From Pseudomonadota bacterium (GTDB taxonomy: Bacteria > Pseudomonadota > Alphaproteobacteria > Caulobacterales > Caulobacteraceae): DNA of 6,334 bases. Where the stretch lies: contig JAEYUE010000060.1 of the NCBI GenBank assembly GCA_023433655.1, forward strand, positions 1-6,334, in the 5' to 3' direction. The translations under genes were made by a program, and so were the position numbers. Of the stretch, positions 5,638-6,334 are shown piece by piece. Below the pieces are notes generated by a model, which made no database searches, had not been told where the DNA came from, and saw only the letters and a list, made by a program, of their open reading frames with translations. Within the stretch, counting starts at the first letter, position 1. Each line of letters starts with the position of its first letter.

Positions 5638-6334
5638 ATGACCGCCGCCCAGCGCATGGCTTTGCAGTATGTGTTGCTCTTCGGCGCCACCGGCGTGTCC
5701 CTTCCGTTTGCAGGGCTGTGGATGCGCTCGCAGGGGTTGAGCGGCGCCGAGATCGGGGCGCTGCTGGCGGCGCCGATGCTGGCGCGGGTCGTGACCGGCC
5801 CCCTGCTGGCCGTGTGGGCCGACGGCTTCCGCTATCGGCGCACCCCCATCGCCCTGCTCGGCGTGGCCATGGCCGCGGGCTACGGCCTCGCCGGAGCGAC
5901 CGACCTGGCTGCGCTCCGCGCCCTGGGCTGGTTCATCGGCGCGACGGCCATGGCCGGCCTGGTGCCGCTGACCGACGTGATGACCCTCCGTCTGGCCGGG
6001 CGACTCGGCTTCAGTTTCTCCCTGCCGCGCGGGGCGGGCTCGGCGGCCTTCGTCGTCGCCAACATCGGCATGGGCGCCCTGTTGCTGACCTGGCCCGCCG
6101 ACGCGGTGATCGCCTGGCTGGTGGCCGTGTCCCTTGGCCTGGCCGCCGTCGCGGCCCTTGCCCTGCCGCCCGAACGGGTCGGGGAGGGCGCGCCCGCCGC
6201 CGGCCTCGAGCGCTTCCGCGGCCTCGGCCGTCTGATCGCCAATCCGGTCTTCATGCTGGCCATTCTCGCCATCGGCCTCGTTCAGGCCGCCCACGCCTTC
6301 CAGTACGGCTTCTCGGCCCTGCTGTGGAAAAGTC
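5638..6334 (+). CDS. MFS transporter, HcaT-like (3' end missing)
   Basis: The window holds the first 232 residues of a membrane transporter that runs off the right edge. Hydrophobic spans lie at about residues 10-29, 39-60, 69-87, 93-116, 130-149, 151-176 and 200-222, the N-terminal half of a 12-span protein. SLPF at 21-24 followed by WMRSQGLSGAEIGALL (28-43), and VPLTD at 109-113, match the MFS_1-like branch that includes E. coli HcaT, the putative 3-phenylpropionate permease. The basic loop ADGFRYRR (61-68) occupies the position of MFS motif A. The substrate cannot be told. ATG 5638 gives the family-typical short N-terminus; a second in-frame ATG lies at 5656. No Shine-Dalgarno sequence is visible. 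The gene is divergent from pip. Confidence 0.87.
   Translation, partial: MTAAQRMALQYVLLFGATGVSLPFAGLWMRSQGLSGAEIGALLAAPMLARVVTGPLLAVWADGFRYRRTPIALLGVAMAAGYGLAGATDLAALRALGWFIGATAMAGLVPLTDVMTLRLAGRLGFSFSLPRGAGSAAFVVANIGMGALLLTWPADAVIAWLVAVSLGLAAVAALALPPERVGEGAPAAGLERFRGLGRLIANPVFMLAILAIGLVQAAHAFQYGFSALLWKS

Overview
The window looks like an ordinary chromosomal segment of a GC-rich (roughly two-thirds or more G+C by eye) alphaproteobacterium. The cell-elongation gene order, the uncharacterised gene behind rodA, the codon use and the scarce GANTC sites all suggest the Caulobacteraceae, perhaps Brevundimonas or a relative. That placement is inference from gene content and memory of the group; no ribosomal RNA or other marker gene is present.

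Layout. Positions 1-4391 carry one plus-strand cluster: the last codons of a probable mreC, then mreD, mrdA (PBP2), rodA and a 152-residue conserved protein of unknown function. mreC/mreD and mrdA/rodA each overlap by four bases (ATGA), which suggests translational coupling. The only sizeable break is a 91-base gap between mreD and mrdA that holds three short hairpins; the last contains the mrdA ribosome binding site. Positions 4392-4486 separate this cluster from a convergent gene and hold a perfect 15-base inverted repeat built from a tandem heptamer. On the minus strand, 4487-5461 encodes a prolyl aminopeptidase (pip) with a complete catalytic triad. A 176-base intergenic region (5462-5637) follows, then a divergent, truncated plus-strand MFS transporter gene (5638 to the window end).

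How the genes work together. MreC and MreD are inner-membrane parts of the elongasome. PBP2 (transpeptidase) and RodA (SEDS glycosyltransferase) form the core peptidoglycan synthase of lateral growth. Their clustering implies co-expression of the rod machinery. The uncharacterised protein lies 28 bases behind rodA and may be co-transcribed, but nothing in its sequence ties it to the cell wall. The pip and MFS genes are an unrelated housekeeping/transport pair sharing a divergent control region.

I see no mobile element, CRISPR array, RNA gene or obviously new system. The most interesting non-coding signals are the heptamer inverted repeat, the structured mreD-mrdA gap, and two closely spaced GANTC sites (possible CcrM/GcrA control) in the divergent intergenic region.
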